A stretch of DNA of 64,000 nucleotides from Pseudomonas pharyngis (GCF_021602345.1 NZ_BQID01000003.1:62001-126000), one strand, 5' to 3'; positions 25,352 to 36,654 are shown, numbered from the stretch's first letter. The notes: generated by a model not told the origin, from the letters alone. Program-made: numbers and translations.

Positions 25352-26430
25352 TGAACCAGCCTCTACTAGTCACGGCCACACAAAAGGCCGGCCCGAAAGT
25401 CACCCTCGCCATCGGCGCGGTGGTGCTCGCCTTGCTGATCGCCCTGCCGCTGCTGTCGCTGTTGCCGGCGGACAGCTCGCTGCATGTTTCGGCCTACACC
25501 CTGACGCTGGTGGGCAAGATTCTCTGCTACGCCATCGTCGCCCTGGCACTGGATCTGGTCTGGGGTTACGCCGGTCTCCTGTCTCTGGGCCACGGTCTGT
25601 TCTTTGCCCTCGGCGGTTATGCGATGGGCATGTACCTGATGCGCCAGGCTGCCGGTGATGGCTTGCCGGCGTTCATGACCTTTCTGTCTTGGACGGAATT
25701 GCCGTGGTACTGGAGCGGCACCGGCAACTTCCTCTGGGCGATGTGCCTGGTGGTGTTGGCGCCGGGGTTGCTGGCGCTGGTGTTCGGGTTTTTCGCCTTC
25801 CGCTCGCGAATCAAGGGCGTGTATTTCTCAATCATGACCCAGGCCCTGACCTTCGCCGGGATGCTGCTGTTTTTCCGCAACGAGACCGGGTTCGGCGGCA
25901 ACAACGGCTTCACCAATTTCCGCACGATCCTCGGTTTCGGCATCACCGAACCGGGCACTCGCGCGGTGCTGTTTCTGGCGACGGTGCTGTTGCTGGTGGC
26001 GAGCCTATTCATCGGCTGGCGGCTGGCGCGCAGCAAGTTCGGTCGGGTATTGACCGCGCTGCGTGATGCGGAAAATCGCCTGATGTTCTGCGGCTACGAT
26101 CCGCGCGGTTTCAAGCTGTTCGTCTGGGTGTTGAGCGCGGTGTTGTGTGGTCTGGCGGGTGCGTTGTACGTACCGCAGGTGGGGATCATCAACCCGAGCG
26201 AAATGTCGCCGACCAACTCGATCGAAGCCGCTGTGTGGGTGGCCCTTGGCGGACGCGGCACCCTGATCGGCCCGCTGCTCGGCGCCGGTGTGGTCAACGG
26301 CATGAAGAGCTGGTTCACCGTGGCCTTCCCCGAATACTGGCTGTTCTTCCTCGGCGCGCTGTTCATCGTCGTGACGTTGTACCTGCCCAAGGGCGTGATC
26401 GGTCTGCTGAAGAAACGAGGTGAATCATGA
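25351..26430 (+). CDS. urtC: Urea ABC transporter permease UrtC
   Basis: A LivM-type permease of 359 residues with about eight to ten membrane segments and the motif ALDLVWGYAGLLSLGHGLFF. The insert around TFLSWTELPWYWSG is usual for UrtC. It pairs with UrtB. The start is ATG 25351 in a TGATG junction with urtB; the longer upstream open frame is the urtB shadow. The stop overlaps urtD (ATGA). Confidence 0.93.
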   Translation: MNQPLLVTATQKAGPKVTLAIGAVVLALLIALPLLSLLPADSSLHVSAYTLTLVGKILCYAIVALALDLVWGYAGLLSLGHGLFFALGGYAMGMYLMRQAAGDGLPAFMTFLSWTELPWYWSGTGNFLWAMCLVVLAPGLLALVFGFFAFRSRIKGVYFSIMTQALTFAGMLLFFRNETGFGGNNGFTNFRTILGFGITEPGTRAVLFLATVLLLVASLFIGWRLARSKFGRVLTALRDAENRLMFCGYDPRGFKLFVWVLSAVLCGLAGALYVPQVGIINPSEMSPTNSIEAAVWVALGGRGTLIGPLLGAGVVNGMKSWFTVAFPEYWLFFLGALFIVVTLYLPKGVIGLLKKRGES

Positions 26431-27296
26431 GAGTCACGGCGAGCGCTGAATTCATGCTGGAACCGGCCTTTTTCCCGGTGGAACCGAACAAGGACGAAGG
26501 CACCAGCCGCGACTCGATCGGCCTCGGGCAACGCGTCGGGCCGGGCCTCGACACCCGTCACGGCACGATCCTGACCCTGGAAGACATCAGCGTCAGCTTC
26601 GACGGCTTCCGGGCGCTGAACAATCTGAACCTGTACATCGGCGTCGGCGAACTGCGCTGCATCATCGGCCCCAACGGCGCGGGCAAGACCACGCTGATGG
26701 ACGTGATCACCGGCAAGACCCGCCCGAGTCATGGCAAGGCGTGGTTCGGCGAAACCCTCGACCTGACGCAGATGAGCGAAGTGCAGATCGCCCAGGCCGG
26801 CATCGGTCGCAAGTTCCAGAAACCGACGGTGTTCGAGGCGTTGAGCGTGTTCGAAAACCTGGAGCTGGCGCAGAAAACCGACAAGTCGGTGTGGGCCAGC
26901 CTGCGGGCGAAGTTGAGCGGCGAACAGAAAGACCGGATCAGCGAAGTGCTCGACACCATTCGCCTGACCACCTCGGTCAATCGCCCGGCGGGGCTGCTGT
27001 CCCACGGACAGAAACAGTTTCTGGAAATCGGCATGTTGCTGATGCAGGACCCGCAACTGCTGCTGCTCGATGAACCGGTGGCCGGCATGACCGACGCCGA
27101 AACCGAGTTCACCGCCGAGCTGTTCAAGTCGCTGGCAGGCAAGCATTCGCTGATGGTGGTGGAACACGACATGGGCTTCGTCGGCTCGATTGCCGACCAC
27201 GTCACGGTGTTGCATCAGGGCAGCGTGCTGGCCGAGGGGTCGCTGGAACAGGTGCAGGACAACGAGCGCGTGATCGAAGTCTATCTCGGCCGCTGA
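26427..27296 (+). CDS. urtD: Urea ABC transporter ATP-binding protein UrtD
   Basis: The 289-residue LivG-type ATPase carries an N-terminal extension of about 45 residues before the nucleotide-binding domain. Walker A is GPNGAGKTT, the signature is degenerate (LLSHGQKQFLEIG) and Walker B is LLLLDEPVAGM; the non-canonical SHGQ signature is usual in UrtD. Partner of UrtE. ATGA overlap with urtC. Confidence 0.93.
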   Translation: MRVTASAEFMLEPAFFPVEPNKDEGTSRDSIGLGQRVGPGLDTRHGTILTLEDISVSFDGFRALNNLNLYIGVGELRCIIGPNGAGKTTLMDVITGKTRPSHGKAWFGETLDLTQMSEVQIAQAGIGRKFQKPTVFEALSVFENLELAQKTDKSVWASLRAKLSGEQKDRISEVLDTIRLTTSVNRPAGLLSHGQKQFLEIGMLLMQDPQLLLLDEPVAGMTDAETEFTAELFKSLAGKHSLMVVEHDMGFVGSIADHVTVLHQGSVLAEGSLEQVQDNERVIEVYLGR

Positions 27297-27300
27297 AACT

Positions 27301-27319
27301 GCAAGCCCGCTCCCACAGG
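27301..27319 (+). repeat. Single REP half-unit between urtD and urtE
   Basis: GCAAGCCCGCTCCCACAGG matches one arm of the REP pairs found elsewhere in the window; no partner arm is present. Confidence 0.6.
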
Positions 27320-27341
27320 GGGATTTGAGGAGAACTTGAAC

Positions 27342-28040
27342 ATGCTGCAAGTCGACAAGCTGCACCAGTACTACGGCGGTAGCCACATCCTGCGCGGCCT
27401 GAGTTTTGACGTGAAGGTCGGCGAAGTGACCTGCCTGCTCGGGCGTAACGGTGTGGGCAAGACCACGCTGCTCAAATGCCTGATGGGCCTGCTGCCGGCC
27501 AAGGAAGGCACGGTGAACTGGGAAGGCCAACCGATCACCACGTTCAAGCCGCATCAACGGGTGCACGCGGGGATCGCCTACGTGCCGCAGGGCCGGGAGA
27601 TTTTCGGCCGACTGACCGTGGAAGAGAACCTGCTGATGGGGCTGTCGCGTTTTCCCGGCAGCGAAGCCAAAGAGGTGCCGGCGTTCATCTACGAGCTGTT
27701 CCCGGTGCTGCTGCAAATGAAACAGCGGCGCGGCGGCGACCTGTCCGGCGGACAGCAACAGCAGCTCGCGATTGGCCGCGCACTGGCCAGCCGTCCACGG
27801 CTGCTGATCCTCGACGAGCCCACCGAAGGCATCCAGCCGTCGGTGATCAAGGAAATCGGCGCGGTGATCAAGAAACTTGCCGCCCGTGGCGACATGGCGA
27901 TTCTGCTGGTGGAGCAGTTCTACGATTTCGCCGCCGAACTGGCCGATCAGTACCTGGTGATGTCCCGGGGCGAGATCGTGCAGCAGGGCCGTGGCGAAAA
28001 TATGGAAGCCGAAGGCGTACGCGGGCTGGTGACTATTTGA
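27342..28040 (+). CDS. urtE: Urea ABC transporter ATP-binding protein UrtE
   Basis: The 232-residue LivF-type ATPase has Walker A GRNGVGKTT, signature LSGGQQQQLAIGRAL, Walker [14 protein letters not shown] and H-loop LLVEQFYDF. The IQPSVIKEIG segment and the GGSHILRGL start are typical of UrtE. I used ATG 27342 (MLQVDKLHQYYGG) with GAGGAG upstream; an in-frame TTG two codons earlier is possible. Last transporter gene; ureD follows 43 bases later, so read-through into the urease genes is likely. Confidence 0.93.
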   Translation: MLQVDKLHQYYGGSHILRGLSFDVKVGEVTCLLGRNGVGKTTLLKCLMGLLPAKEGTVNWEGQPITTFKPHQRVHAGIAYVPQGREIFGRLTVEENLLMGLSRFPGSEAKEVPAFIYELFPVLLQMKQRRGGDLSGGQQQQLAIGRALASRPRLLILDEPTEGIQPSVIKEIGAVIKKLAARGDMAILLVEQFYDFAAELADQYLVMSRGEIVQQGRGENMEAEGVRGLVTI

Positions 28041-28083
28041 GGTTACGGTCTAATCTGTAGCGTCCTAACGATAATCAGAAAAC

Positions 28084-28923
28084 ATGAACTTACCTGTTGC
28101 GACTGCCCTGTTTACCCCGAGCTGGCATGCCGAGCTGGAGCTGGCGTACGCCCGCTTCGGCGATTGCACGCGGCCAACCCGCCGCCGGCACCTCGGCCCG
28201 TTGCGGGTGCAAAAACATCTGTACGCCGAAGGGCCCGAGGTCTGCCAGCACATCATCGTCCACCCGCCGGGCGGGATTGCCGGCGGTGACCGACTGGACA
28301 TCAGCGCCCGCGTCGAACAGGGCGCCTGGGCACAGATCACCAGCCCCGGTGCGGCCAAGTGGTATCGCGCGGCAGGGCCCGCTTATCAGTCGCTGAACCT
28401 GCATGTCGCTGATGGCGCGACACTGGAATGGCTGCCCCAGGAAACCATCGTCTACAGCGCCGCCCAGGCGGAACTCACGACCTCGATCGACCTTGAAGGC
28501 GATGCGCGACTGTTTTACTGGGACGTGGTGGCGCTGGGTCGTCCGGCCAGTGGCGAGCGCTTTGACCTCGGGCATTTTCAGGCGCATCTGGATATTCGCC
28601 GTGATGGCCGGCTGCTGTGGCATGAGCGCCAGCGCATCGTCGGCAACGATGGTTTGCTTGATTCGCCGATCGGGCTGGATGGCAATCCGGTGTTTGCAAC
28701 CTTGCTGGTGACCGGTGAGATCGATGCTGAATTGCTGGAACGCTGCCGCTCGCTGGGCCACGACGTGCGCGGGGATTTGACGCAATTGCCCGGTCTTCTG
28801 GTTGCCCGTTGCCTGGCCAGTGAGGCGTTGCTGGCGCGAGCCTGGATGATTGATCTGTGGCGATTGCTCAGACCTGCGCTGCTCGGCCGCGAAGCCCTGC
28901 CCCCCCGAATCTGGAACACCTGA
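28084..28923 (+). CDS. ureD: Urease accessory protein UreD
   Basis: The 279-residue UreD/UreH scaffold binds apo-urease together with UreF and UreG during nickel-centre assembly. Family segments are [35 protein letters not shown] and the [15 protein letters not shown] core. It starts the urease operon directly behind urtE, giving uptake and hydrolysis of urea a common direction of transcription. Confidence 0.94.
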   Translation: MNLPVATALFTPSWHAELELAYARFGDCTRPTRRRHLGPLRVQKHLYAEGPEVCQHIIVHPPGGIAGGDRLDISARVEQGAWAQITSPGAAKWYRAAGPAYQSLNLHVADGATLEWLPQETIVYSAAQAELTTSIDLEGDARLFYWDVVALGRPASGERFDLGHFQAHLDIRRDGRLLWHERQRIVGNDGLLDSPIGLDGNPVFATLLVTGEIDAELLERCRSLGHDVRGDLTQLPGLLVARCLASEALLARAWMIDLWRLLRPALLGREALPPRIWNT

Positions 28924-28956
28924 TTTTCTTCAACTGCCGACAATGGATTTCAAACG

Positions 28957-29259
28957 ATGGACCTGACCCCACGCGAAAAAGACAAGCTGCTGATCTTCAC
29001 CGCCGGCCTCGTGGCCGAGCGGCGACTGGCCCGTGGCGTGAAGCTCAACTACCCCGAAGCCATGGCCTACATCTCGGCGGCGCTGCTCGAAGGCGCCCGT
29101 GACGGCCAGACCGTGGCCGAGCTGATGCACTACGGCACCACCCTGCTGACCCGCGAGCAGGTGATGGAAGGCATCCCGGAAATGATCCCGGAGATCCAGG
29201 TCGAAGCGACGTTTCCCGACGGCACCAAACTGGTCACCGTCCACCAACCGATCGTCTGA
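28957..29259 (+). CDS. ureA: Urease gamma subunit
   Basis: The 100-residue protein is a standard UreA by length and sequence ([52 protein letters not shown]). It is the small structural subunit of the (alpha beta gamma)3 nickel urease. Separated from ureB by two acetyltransferase genes, an arrangement also seen in other pseudomonads. Confidence 0.96.
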   Translation: MDLTPREKDKLLIFTAGLVAERRLARGVKLNYPEAMAYISAALLEGARDGQTVAELMHYGTTLLTREQVMEGIPEMIPEIQVEATFPDGTKLVTVHQPIV

Positions 29260-29268
29260 GGCCGCGCC

Positions 29269-30340
<1,072 letters not shown>

Positions 30341-30341
<1 letters not shown>

Positions 30342-30646
30342 TGATTCCCGGCGAATACCGGATCCAGCCCGGCGATATCGAACTCAATGTCGGTCGCCGC
30401 ACCGTCAGCCTGAAAGTGGCGAACAGCGGCGACCGGCCGATCCAGGTCGGTTCGCACTACCATTTTTTCGAGACCAACGACGCCCTGACTTTCGACCGCG
30501 CCGCCAGCCGTGGCATGCGCCTGAACATTCCGGCGGGCACCGCCGTGCGCTTCGAGCCGGGGCAGAGCCGCGAGGTGGAACTGGTGGATTACGCCGGGCA
30601 CCGGCGGGTGTTCGGGTTTGCCGGGCGGGTCATGGGTGACCTCTGA
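30341..30646 (+). CDS. ureB: Urease beta subunit
   Basis: The 101-residue UreB carries the family segments [46 protein letters not shown] and [15 protein letters not shown]. Structural subunit of nickel urease. ATG 30341 overlaps the preceding GNAT stop by one base and follows AAGGAG. A REP pair separates it from ureC. Confidence 0.96.
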
Positions 30647-30664
30647 ATTTTGCGGTGCCCCCAA

Positions 30665-30745
30665 TCGCGAGCAGGCTCGCTCCCACATTAAACCGAGTTC
30701 CTCCAGCTGGAATCCGATCCTCTGTGGGAGCGAGCCTGCTCGCGA
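30665..30745. repeat. REP pair between ureB and ureC
   Basis: TCGCGAGCAGGCTCGCTCCCA at 30665 and its reverse complement ending at 30745 form a typical pseudomonad REP inverted pair with a 35-base spacer. It is located inside the urease operon. Confidence 0.85.
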
Positions 30746-30796
30746 AAGTGAGCGCAGCGAACGATCTCAAAACCAATTGAATTCCAAGGCGAACAC

Positions 30797-32497
30797 ATGA
30801 AGATCTCGCGTCAAGCCTACGCCGACATGTTCGGCCCCACCGTCGGCGACAAGGTGCGCCTGGCCGACACCGAGCTGTGGATCGAAGTCGAACAGGACTT
30901 CACCACCTACGGCGAAGAAGTGAAGTTCGGCGGCGGCAAAGTGATCCGCGACGGCCAGGGCCAGAGCCAGTTGCTGGCAGCCGAGGTGGTTGACACCGTC
31001 ATCACCAACGCGCTGATCATCGACCACTGGGGCATCGTCAAGGCCGACGTCGGCCTCAAGGACGGGCGCATCGCCGCGATCGGCAAGGCCGGCAACCCGG
31101 ACGTGCAGCCCGGCGTGACCATCGCCATCGGCGCCAGCAGCGAAGTGATCGCCGGCGAAGGCATGATCCTCACCGCCGGCGGCATCGACACCCACATCCA
31201 CTTCATCTGCCCGCAGCAGATCGAAGAAGCGCTGATGAGCGGCGTCACCACCATGATCGGTGGTGGCACCGGTCCGGCCACCGGCACCAATGCCACGACC
31301 TGCACTTCGGGGCCGTGGCACCTGGCGCGGATGCTCCAGGCGGCGGACGCGTTCCCGATGAACATCGGCCTCACCGGCAAGGGCAACGCCAGCCTGCCGG
31401 AACCGCTGATCGAACAGGTCAAGGCCGGCGCCATCGGCCTCAAGCTGCACGAAGACTGGGGCACCACCCCGGCGAGCATCGACAACTGCCTGAGCGTCGC
31501 CGACCAGTACGACGTGCAGGTGGCGATCCACACCGACACCCTCAACGAGTCCGGTTTCGTCGAAACCACCCTCGGCGCGTTCAAGGGGCGCACCATCCAC
31601 ACCTATCACACCGAAGGGGCCGGTGGCGGCCATGCGCCGGACATCATCAAAGCCTGCGGTTTCGCCAACGTGCTGCCGAGTTCGACCAACCCGACCCGGC
31701 CGTTCACCCGCAACACCATCGACGAACACCTCGACATGCTGATGGTCTGCCACCACCTCGACCCCAGCATCGCCGAGGACGTGGCGTTCGCCGAAAGCCG
31801 CATCCGCCGCGAAACGATTGCCGCCGAAGACATCCTGCATGACCTCGGCGCGTTCTCGATGATCAGCTCCGACAGCCAGGCCATGGGCCGCGTCGGCGAA
31901 GTCATCACGCGCACCTGGCAGACCGCCGACAAGATGAAAAAGCAGCGCGGCCCGCTGCCTCAGGACGGCGAAGGCAACGACAACTTCCGCGCCAAACGCT
32001 ACATCGCCAAGTACACGATCAACCCGGCGATCACCCATGGCATCAGCCATGAAGTGGGTTCGGTGGAAGTCGGCAAATGGGCCGATCTGGTGCTCTGGCG
32101 CCCGGCGTTCTTTGGCGTGAAGCCAACGCTGATCCTCAAGGGCGGCGCCATCGCCGCGAGCCTGATGGGTGACGCCAACGCCTCGATCCCGACCCCGCAA
32201 CCGGTGCACTACCGCCCGATGTTCGCCAGTTACGGCGGCTCGTTGCACGCCACCAGCCTGACCTTCATCAGCCAGGCGGCGCAGGCGTCGGGACTGCCCG
32301 AAGCGTTGGGCCTGAAGAAGAAAATCGCGGTGGTCAAAGGTTGCCGCGAGGTGCAGAAAACCGACCTGATCCACAACGATTACCTGCCGAACATCGACGT
32401 CGACCCGCAGACCTATCAGGTCAAGGCCGACGGCGTGCTGCTCTGGTGTGAACCGGCCGAAACCCTGCCGATGGCGCAGCGTTACTTCCTGTTCTGA
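30797..32497 (+). CDS. ureC: Urease alpha (catalytic) subunit
   Basis: This 566-residue UreC retains every active-site residue, shifted by one from K. aerogenes numbering: nickel ligands His133 and His135 (DTHIHF), carbamylated Lys216 (GLKLHED), His245 and His271, Asp359 (SSDSQAMGR), and the flap pair Cys318-His319 (MVCHHLD). It hydrolyses urea to ammonia and carbamate in the cytoplasm. It lies 150 bases after ureB across a REP pair, so its expression relative to ureAB could be tuned. Followed by a strong terminator. Confidence 0.97.
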   Translation: MKISRQAYADMFGPTVGDKVRLADTELWIEVEQDFTTYGEEVKFGGGKVIRDGQGQSQLLAAEVVDTVITNALIIDHWGIVKADVGLKDGRIAAIGKAGNPDVQPGVTIAIGASSEVIAGEGMILTAGGIDTHIHFICPQQIEEALMSGVTTMIGGGTGPATGTNATTCTSGPWHLARMLQAADAFPMNIGLTGKGNASLPEPLIEQVKAGAIGLKLHEDWGTTPASIDNCLSVADQYDVQVAIHTDTLNESGFVETTLGAFKGRTIHTYHTEGAGGGHAPDIIKACGFANVLPSSTNPTRPFTRNTIDEHLDMLMVCHHLDPSIAEDVAFAESRIRRETIAAEDILHDLGAFSMISSDSQAMGRVGEVITRTWQTADKMKKQRGPLPQDGEGNDNFRAKRYIAKYTINPAITHGISHEVGSVEVGKWADLVLWRPAFFGVKPTLILKGGAIAASLMGDANASIPTPQPVHYRPMFASYGGSLHATSLTFISQAAQASGLPEALGLKKKIAVVKGCREVQKTDLIHNDYLPNIDVDPQTYQVKADGVLLWCEPAETLPMAQRYFLF

Positions 32498-32511
32498 CAG
32501 CCGACGCACGC

Positions 32512-32559
32512 AAAAAAGGCCCCGAGCACCTGCCTGACGCAGGGTCTCGGGCCCTTTTT
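32512..32559 (+). terminator. Rho-independent terminator after ureC
   Basis: GGCCCCGAG (32518-32526) pairs with CTCGGGCC (32546-32553) with one bulge, preceded by A6 and followed by TTTTT. It ends the urease operon. Confidence 0.85.
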
Positions 32560-32653
32560 CGTGGTGCTGGAAAACCACCGGGCAAAGGGTCGTGTATTTC
32601 TCGCCAAAGGGACTAATATTCGATTCGCTGTCGCCTTTTTTCAGGAACTGCCC

Positions 32654-33781
32654 ATGCGTCTTTCCGAGTTCATCCTGGCCAATATCGACGCTATCGTCGA
32701 TGAATGGGAACAGTTTGCCGCTACCATCACCCCGGCCGCCGACTATCTGGACTCCGCCGGTCTGCGCGATCACGCCAGCGCCATCCTGCGGGCCGCCGCC
32801 CGCGACATGAGCAAACCGCAAAGCCGCGACGAACAGGTCGCCAAGGCCAAGGGCGAAGGCCCCGAAAAGACCCCGAGTCTGGATGAAGCCGGCGCCAGCC
32901 ATGGAGAACTTCGCCATACAGTCGGCTTTGACCTGGTGCAGATGACCTCGGAATTCCGCCACCTGCGCGCCTGTGTGATACGGCGCTGGGTCGACAGTCT
33001 GGAATCTCCGGACATGGTGTACTTCCAGGACATGATCCGCTTCAACGAAGCCATCGACGAAGCCCTGGCCGAATCGACCGCCGCCTACGCCGAGCAGATG
33101 GAGCATTCCCGGGACATCTTTCTGGCCATCCTCGGCCATGACCTGCGCGCGCCCCTGCAAGCGGTGAGCATGTCCACCGAGTTGCTGATGCGCAAAACCA
33201 CGCTGCAAGGCGATGCTCTGACTTGCGCGCTGAACATCAAAACAGGCGCGCGACACATGGGGGCCATGGTCAGCGACCTCTTGGAGCTGGTACGCAGCCG
33301 CCTGGGCAGAAGCCTGCCGATCGAACCCGCGCCGATGGACCTGGCCGACGCGGCGCGAGCGGCCATCGCCGAGGCCTGCGCCGGCAATCCACAATGCGAC
33401 CCGACCCTGAAAGCCGAGGGCGATACCCGTGGCGTCTGGGATGCCGGACGGATCGATCAACTGCTGCAGAATCTGATCGGTAATGCCTTGCAGCATGGCT
33501 CGAACCGGCAGGAGATCCTGGTGACGCTGCGGGGCGACGCTGCAAGCGTGCACCTGAGCGTGCACAACCACGGCGTGCCGATCCCTGAGGAAGCCATCGG
33601 CACCCTTTTCGATCCATTGGTGCGCAGTGCCGACGAAGAACTCGGACAGCCGTCGACCAGCCTCGGTCTGGGCCTGTTCATCGTCAAGGAAGTGGTGACC
33701 GCACACGGCGGGACGATCGAAGTCAGTTCAAGCGCAGCCGACGGTACGCTGTTCAGCGTGACGCTGCCCAGACGGGTATGA
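32654..33781 (+). CDS. Sensor histidine kinase with RsbRD-type N-terminal domain
   Basis: A soluble 375-residue kinase without membrane segments. Residues 1-145 resemble the RsbRD N-terminal (globin-like) sensor module (LANIDAIVDEWEQF ... LRDHASAILRAAARDM); the H-box is ILGHDLRAPLQ with phospho-acceptor His162, followed by the HATPase motifs LLQNLIGNALQHG (N-box), GLGLFIVKEVVTAHGG (G2) and DGTLFSVTLP. No response regulator is nearby, so its partner is unknown. ATG 32654 has AGGAA upstream. It ends 4 bases from the convergent cbpM. Confidence 0.87.
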   Translation: MRLSEFILANIDAIVDEWEQFAATITPAADYLDSAGLRDHASAILRAAARDMSKPQSRDEQVAKAKGEGPEKTPSLDEAGASHGELRHTVGFDLVQMTSEFRHLRACVIRRWVDSLESPDMVYFQDMIRFNEAIDEALAESTAAYAEQMEHSRDIFLAILGHDLRAPLQAVSMSTELLMRKTTLQGDALTCALNIKTGARHMGAMVSDLLELVRSRLGRSLPIEPAPMDLADAARAAIAEACAGNPQCDPTLKAEGDTRGVWDAGRIDQLLQNLIGNALQHGSNRQEILVTLRGDAASVHLSVHNHGVPIPEEAIGTLFDPLVRSADEELGQPSTSLGLGLFIVKEVVTAHGGTIEVSSSAADGTLFSVTLPRRV

Positions 33782-33785
33782 AACG

Positions 33786-34091
33786 CTACTCGACCACCAG
33801 CCGCGCCAGACGCTGACGGAGCATGCGGTTCTCGGATCGCAACTCCTGCACTTCTTCCAGCAGGTCCAGCGCCAGCGCGACACCTTCCCATTCCAGCTCC
33901 AGGTCGCGCCGCAGCTTGGCGGCGCGTTTGGCCAGGGCCAGTTCGTAATCGGTGAAGCGCCATTCCCTGGGCTGCGCGCCCTGAGGTTCGAGGATGCCGT
34001 GTTCGACGATTTCGATCACGTAGACGTCCGACAGGTCGGCCGCCTCACAGAATTCTGCCATGTCCAGTTGAACGATCAGGGGGCTGCTCAT
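33786..34091 (-). CDS. cbpM: Chaperone modulator CbpM
   Basis: The 101-residue protein matches CbpM, the specific inhibitor of the DnaJ homologue CbpA. It has a MerR-like N-terminal helix arrangement (FCEAADLSDVYVIEIVEHGIL, followed by WRFTDYELALAKRAAKL) and a C-terminal coiled-coil (LLEEVQELRSENRMLRQRLARL). Encoded 23 bases after cbpA in the usual order. Confidence 0.9.
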   Translation of the reverse strand: MSSPLIVQLDMAEFCEAADLSDVYVIEIVEHGILEPQGAQPREWRFTDYELALAKRAAKLRRDLELEWEGVALALDLLEEVQELRSENRMLRQRLARLVVE

Positions 34092-34114
34092 GATGGGCTA
34101 CTCCGTCGTCAGTA

Positions 34115-35065
34115 TCAGAAGTTCTCGCGCGGATTGAAGGCGGCCTTCTTCGCCAGTTCCTGCCACAGCGCCTTGACGTCATCGCCGTTGGCTTTGGGCA
34201 TCACGGCCTTGAGCTGGACGAACAGATAACCGCGCTCGCCCGCCTTGTTCTGCAGACCGTGGCCCTTGGCACGCATGCGCTGGCCGTTCTGGCTGCCGGC
34301 CGGAACCTTGAGGTTGATCTTGCCGGTCAGGGTCGGCACGGCCACTTCGGCGCCCAGCGCCAGCTCCCACGGTGCCAACGGCAAGGTGATGATCAGGTTT
34401 TCGCCTTCAACGTCGAATTTCGGGTGCGGCGCGAAACGGATGGTCAGGTACAGATCGCCATTGGCGCCGCCACCGATGCCCGGTGCGCCCTGGCCCTTGA
34501 GGCGGATGCGCTCGCCGTCGGCCACGCCGGCCGGGATCTTCACGTTCAAGCTCTTGCTGGTGTTGCTGACATGCTGGCCCGAACCGTTGTATTGCGGCAC
34601 CTGGAAGCTGATCTTTTTCGATTCGTTCGAAAGCGTCTCTTCCAGAAAGATCGGCAGTTCCAGTTCCACGTCTTGCCCTCGCCGTCCGGCGCTGTGGGAT
34701 TGCCGGCCAGCGCCGCCACCGAAACCGGGGCCGCGATTGCCGAAGATCGAACTGAAGAAGTCCGAGAAGTCACCGGTGTCGCCACCGCCGCCACCAAAGC
34801 CGCCACGGCTCTGCCAGCCCGGCGGGCCCTGAAACGGCTGACCGTGCTGGCCATAACGACGCAGTTCGTCGTATTCGGCGCGCTTGTCGGCGCTTTTCAG
34901 CGCTTCATAGGCTTCCGAGGCGTCCTTGAACTTGGCCTCGGCGTCCTTTTCCTTGCTGACATCGGGGTGGTATTTGCGCGCCAGCTTGCGATAGGCAGCC
35001 TTGATCGCCTTGTCGTCAGCCGTCGGCTCCACGCCGAGTATCTTGTAATAGTCTTTGAAGTCCAT
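34115..35065 (-). CDS. cbpA: DnaJ-family curved-DNA-binding co-chaperone CbpA
   Basis: This 316-residue co-chaperone has an N-terminal J domain ([15 protein letters not shown] at [10 protein letters not shown]), a Gly/Phe linker ([17 protein letters not shown]) and two DnaJ C-terminal beta-domains ([42 protein letters not shown]), with no zinc finger, as expected for CbpA. It stimulates DnaK and binds curved DNA in stationary phase. I used ATG 35065; an ATG five codons upstream is in frame. Divergent from the Hsp70 gene at 35358. Confidence 0.93.
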   Translation of the reverse strand: MDFKDYYKILGVEPTADDKAIKAAYRKLARKYHPDVSKEKDAEAKFKDASEAYEALKSADKRAEYDELRRYGQHGQPFQGPPGWQSRGGFGGGGGDTGDFSDFFSSIFGNRGPGFGGGAGRQSHSAGRRGQDVELELPIFLEETLSNESKKISFQVPQYNGSGQHVSNTSKSLNVKIPAGVADGERIRLKGQGAPGIGGGANGDLYLTIRFAPHPKFDVEGENLIITLPLAPWELALGAEVAVPTLTGKINLKVPAGSQNGQRMRAKGHGLQNKAGERGYLFVQLKAVMPKANGDDVKALWQELAKKAAFNPRENF

Positions 35066-35357
35066 CGAAGGAATCACCATCCGTTATCGATTTCGCGCCG
35101 ATGCCAGCATGCGCCGATTCGCACGTGCCGGGTTGACCGATCTCAAGGTTGTGACCGGGTGGCGCAGCAGAAGTTTATCGGCAGTGGACGGCGGTTCTTG
35201 CGACCGCCGGTATGTCTGCCGGCCCATGCCAGCAAGTTTGGGGCAAAGCGCCGAGTTTCAAGCAAGCTTAGTCGTGAAATAGCAGATGACCGGCCTTCGA
35301 ATCTGTCGCGCACTGACATACACTGCGCGGCCGTTTTTTGACCGGAACCGAAAGACC
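35066..35357. other. Divergent promoter region cbpA / Hsp70
   Basis: This gap of 292 bases carries no gene that I can support and must hold promoters in both directions. I saw no convincing heat-shock (sigma-32) promoter by eye. Confidence 0.4.
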
Positions 35358-36632
35358 ATGAAAGACGCCTCTCCAGCCCGTGCCTGCGGCATCGACTTCG
35401 GCACGTCCAACTCCACCGTCGGCTGGCTGCGCCCCGGCATGGAAACGATGATCGCGCTGGAAGACGACAAGATCACCCTGCCGTCGGTGGTCTTTTTCAA
35501 TATCGAAGAGCGCCGTCCGGTATACGGCCGTCTGGCGCTGCACGAGTACCTGGAAGGCTACGAAGGCCGGCTGATGCGCTCGCTCAAGAGCCTGCTGGGT
35601 TCCAAGCTGATCAAGCACGACACCAGCGTCCTCGGCACCGCGATGCCGTTCAAGGACTTGCTCGGGCTGTTCATCGGCCAGCTCAAGAGCCGCGCCGAAG
35701 CCGCCGCTGGTCGTGAGTTCGAGCAAGTGGTGCTGGGCCGTCCGGTGTTCTTCGTCGACGACGATCCGCTGGCCGACCAGGAAGCCGAGGACACCTTGGT
35801 GGAAGTGGCACGCAAGCTCGGCTTCAAGGACGTGTCGTTCCAGTACGAGCCGATTGCCGCGGCCTTCGACTACGAGTCGACCATCGAAAAGGAAGAGCTG
35901 GTCCTGATCGTCGACATCGGCGGTGGTACCTCGGACTTCTCGCTGGTGCGCCTGTCGCCCGAGCGTCGCGGTGTGGATAACCGTCACGACGACATCCTCG
36001 CCACCGGCGGCGTGCACATCGGCGGGACCGACTTCGACAAACAGTTGAGTCTGCAAGGCCTGATGCCGCTGTTCGGCTACGGCAGCCGGATGAAAAGCGG
36101 CGCGTTCATGCCGACCAGCCACCACATGAACCTGGCGACCTGGCACACCATCAACTCGGTGTACTCGCAGAAATCGACCCTGGCCCTGGGCAGCATGCGT
36201 TACGACATCGAGGACACCGGCGGCATCGACCGTCTGTTCAAGCTGATCGAACAGCGCGCCGGGCACTGGCTGGCGATGGAAGTGGAAGAAACCAAGATCC
36301 ACCTGACCCACAACGACAGTCGCCATGTGCCGCTGGATCGCATTGAGTCGGGCCTGAGCGTGGAACTGACCCGGGCATTGTTCGAGTCGGCCATCGAGTC
36401 GCAGCTCGAGCGCGTGCGCGCCAGCGTCACCCGGTTGCTGGCCGACGCGAATGTGGCGGTGGGTCAGGTCGATACGGTGTTCTTCACCGGCGGTTCCAGC
36501 GGCATCCCGGCACTGCGCAACAGCGTCTCGGCGATGCTGCCGAACGCGCGGCATGTGGAAGGGAACATCTTTGGCAGCATTGGTAGCGGTCTGGCGATTG
36601 AAGCCATGAAACGTTACGGCTCGGTGAACTGA
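35358..36632 (+). CDS. Hsp70-family protein (YegD-like), short
   Basis: This 424-residue protein has the actin-like ATPase of Hsp70: phosphate loop GIDFGTSNSTVG, second loop VDIGGGTSDFS and adenosine loop FFTGGSSGIPAL, but lacks the DnaK substrate-binding domain. Length and insert pattern match YegD. Function is unknown; linkage to cbpA/cbpM suggests a specialised chaperone role. I used ATG 35358. Confidence 0.9.
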   Translation: MKDASPARACGIDFGTSNSTVGWLRPGMETMIALEDDKITLPSVVFFNIEERRPVYGRLALHEYLEGYEGRLMRSLKSLLGSKLIKHDTSVLGTAMPFKDLLGLFIGQLKSRAEAAAGREFEQVVLGRPVFFVDDDPLADQEAEDTLVEVARKLGFKDVSFQYEPIAAAFDYESTIEKEELVLIVDIGGGTSDFSLVRLSPERRGVDNRHDDILATGGVHIGGTDFDKQLSLQGLMPLFGYGSRMKSGAFMPTSHHMNLATWHTINSVYSQKSTLALGSMRYDIEDTGGIDRLFKLIEQRAGHWLAMEVEETKIHLTHNDSRHVPLDRIESGLSVELTRALFESAIESQLERVRASVTRLLADANVAVGQVDTVFFTGGSSGIPALRNSVSAMLPNARHVEGNIFGSIGSGLAIEAMKRYGSVN

Positions 36633-36654
36633 TCCAAAAGCGGCGGTGCGCCCT

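Noticed and set aside
30767-33706. A 979-codon minus-strand open frame opposite ureC and the kinase gene
   Set aside because: It is antisense to ureC with all active-site residues and to a complete kinase; the composition is that of a GC-driven shadow.
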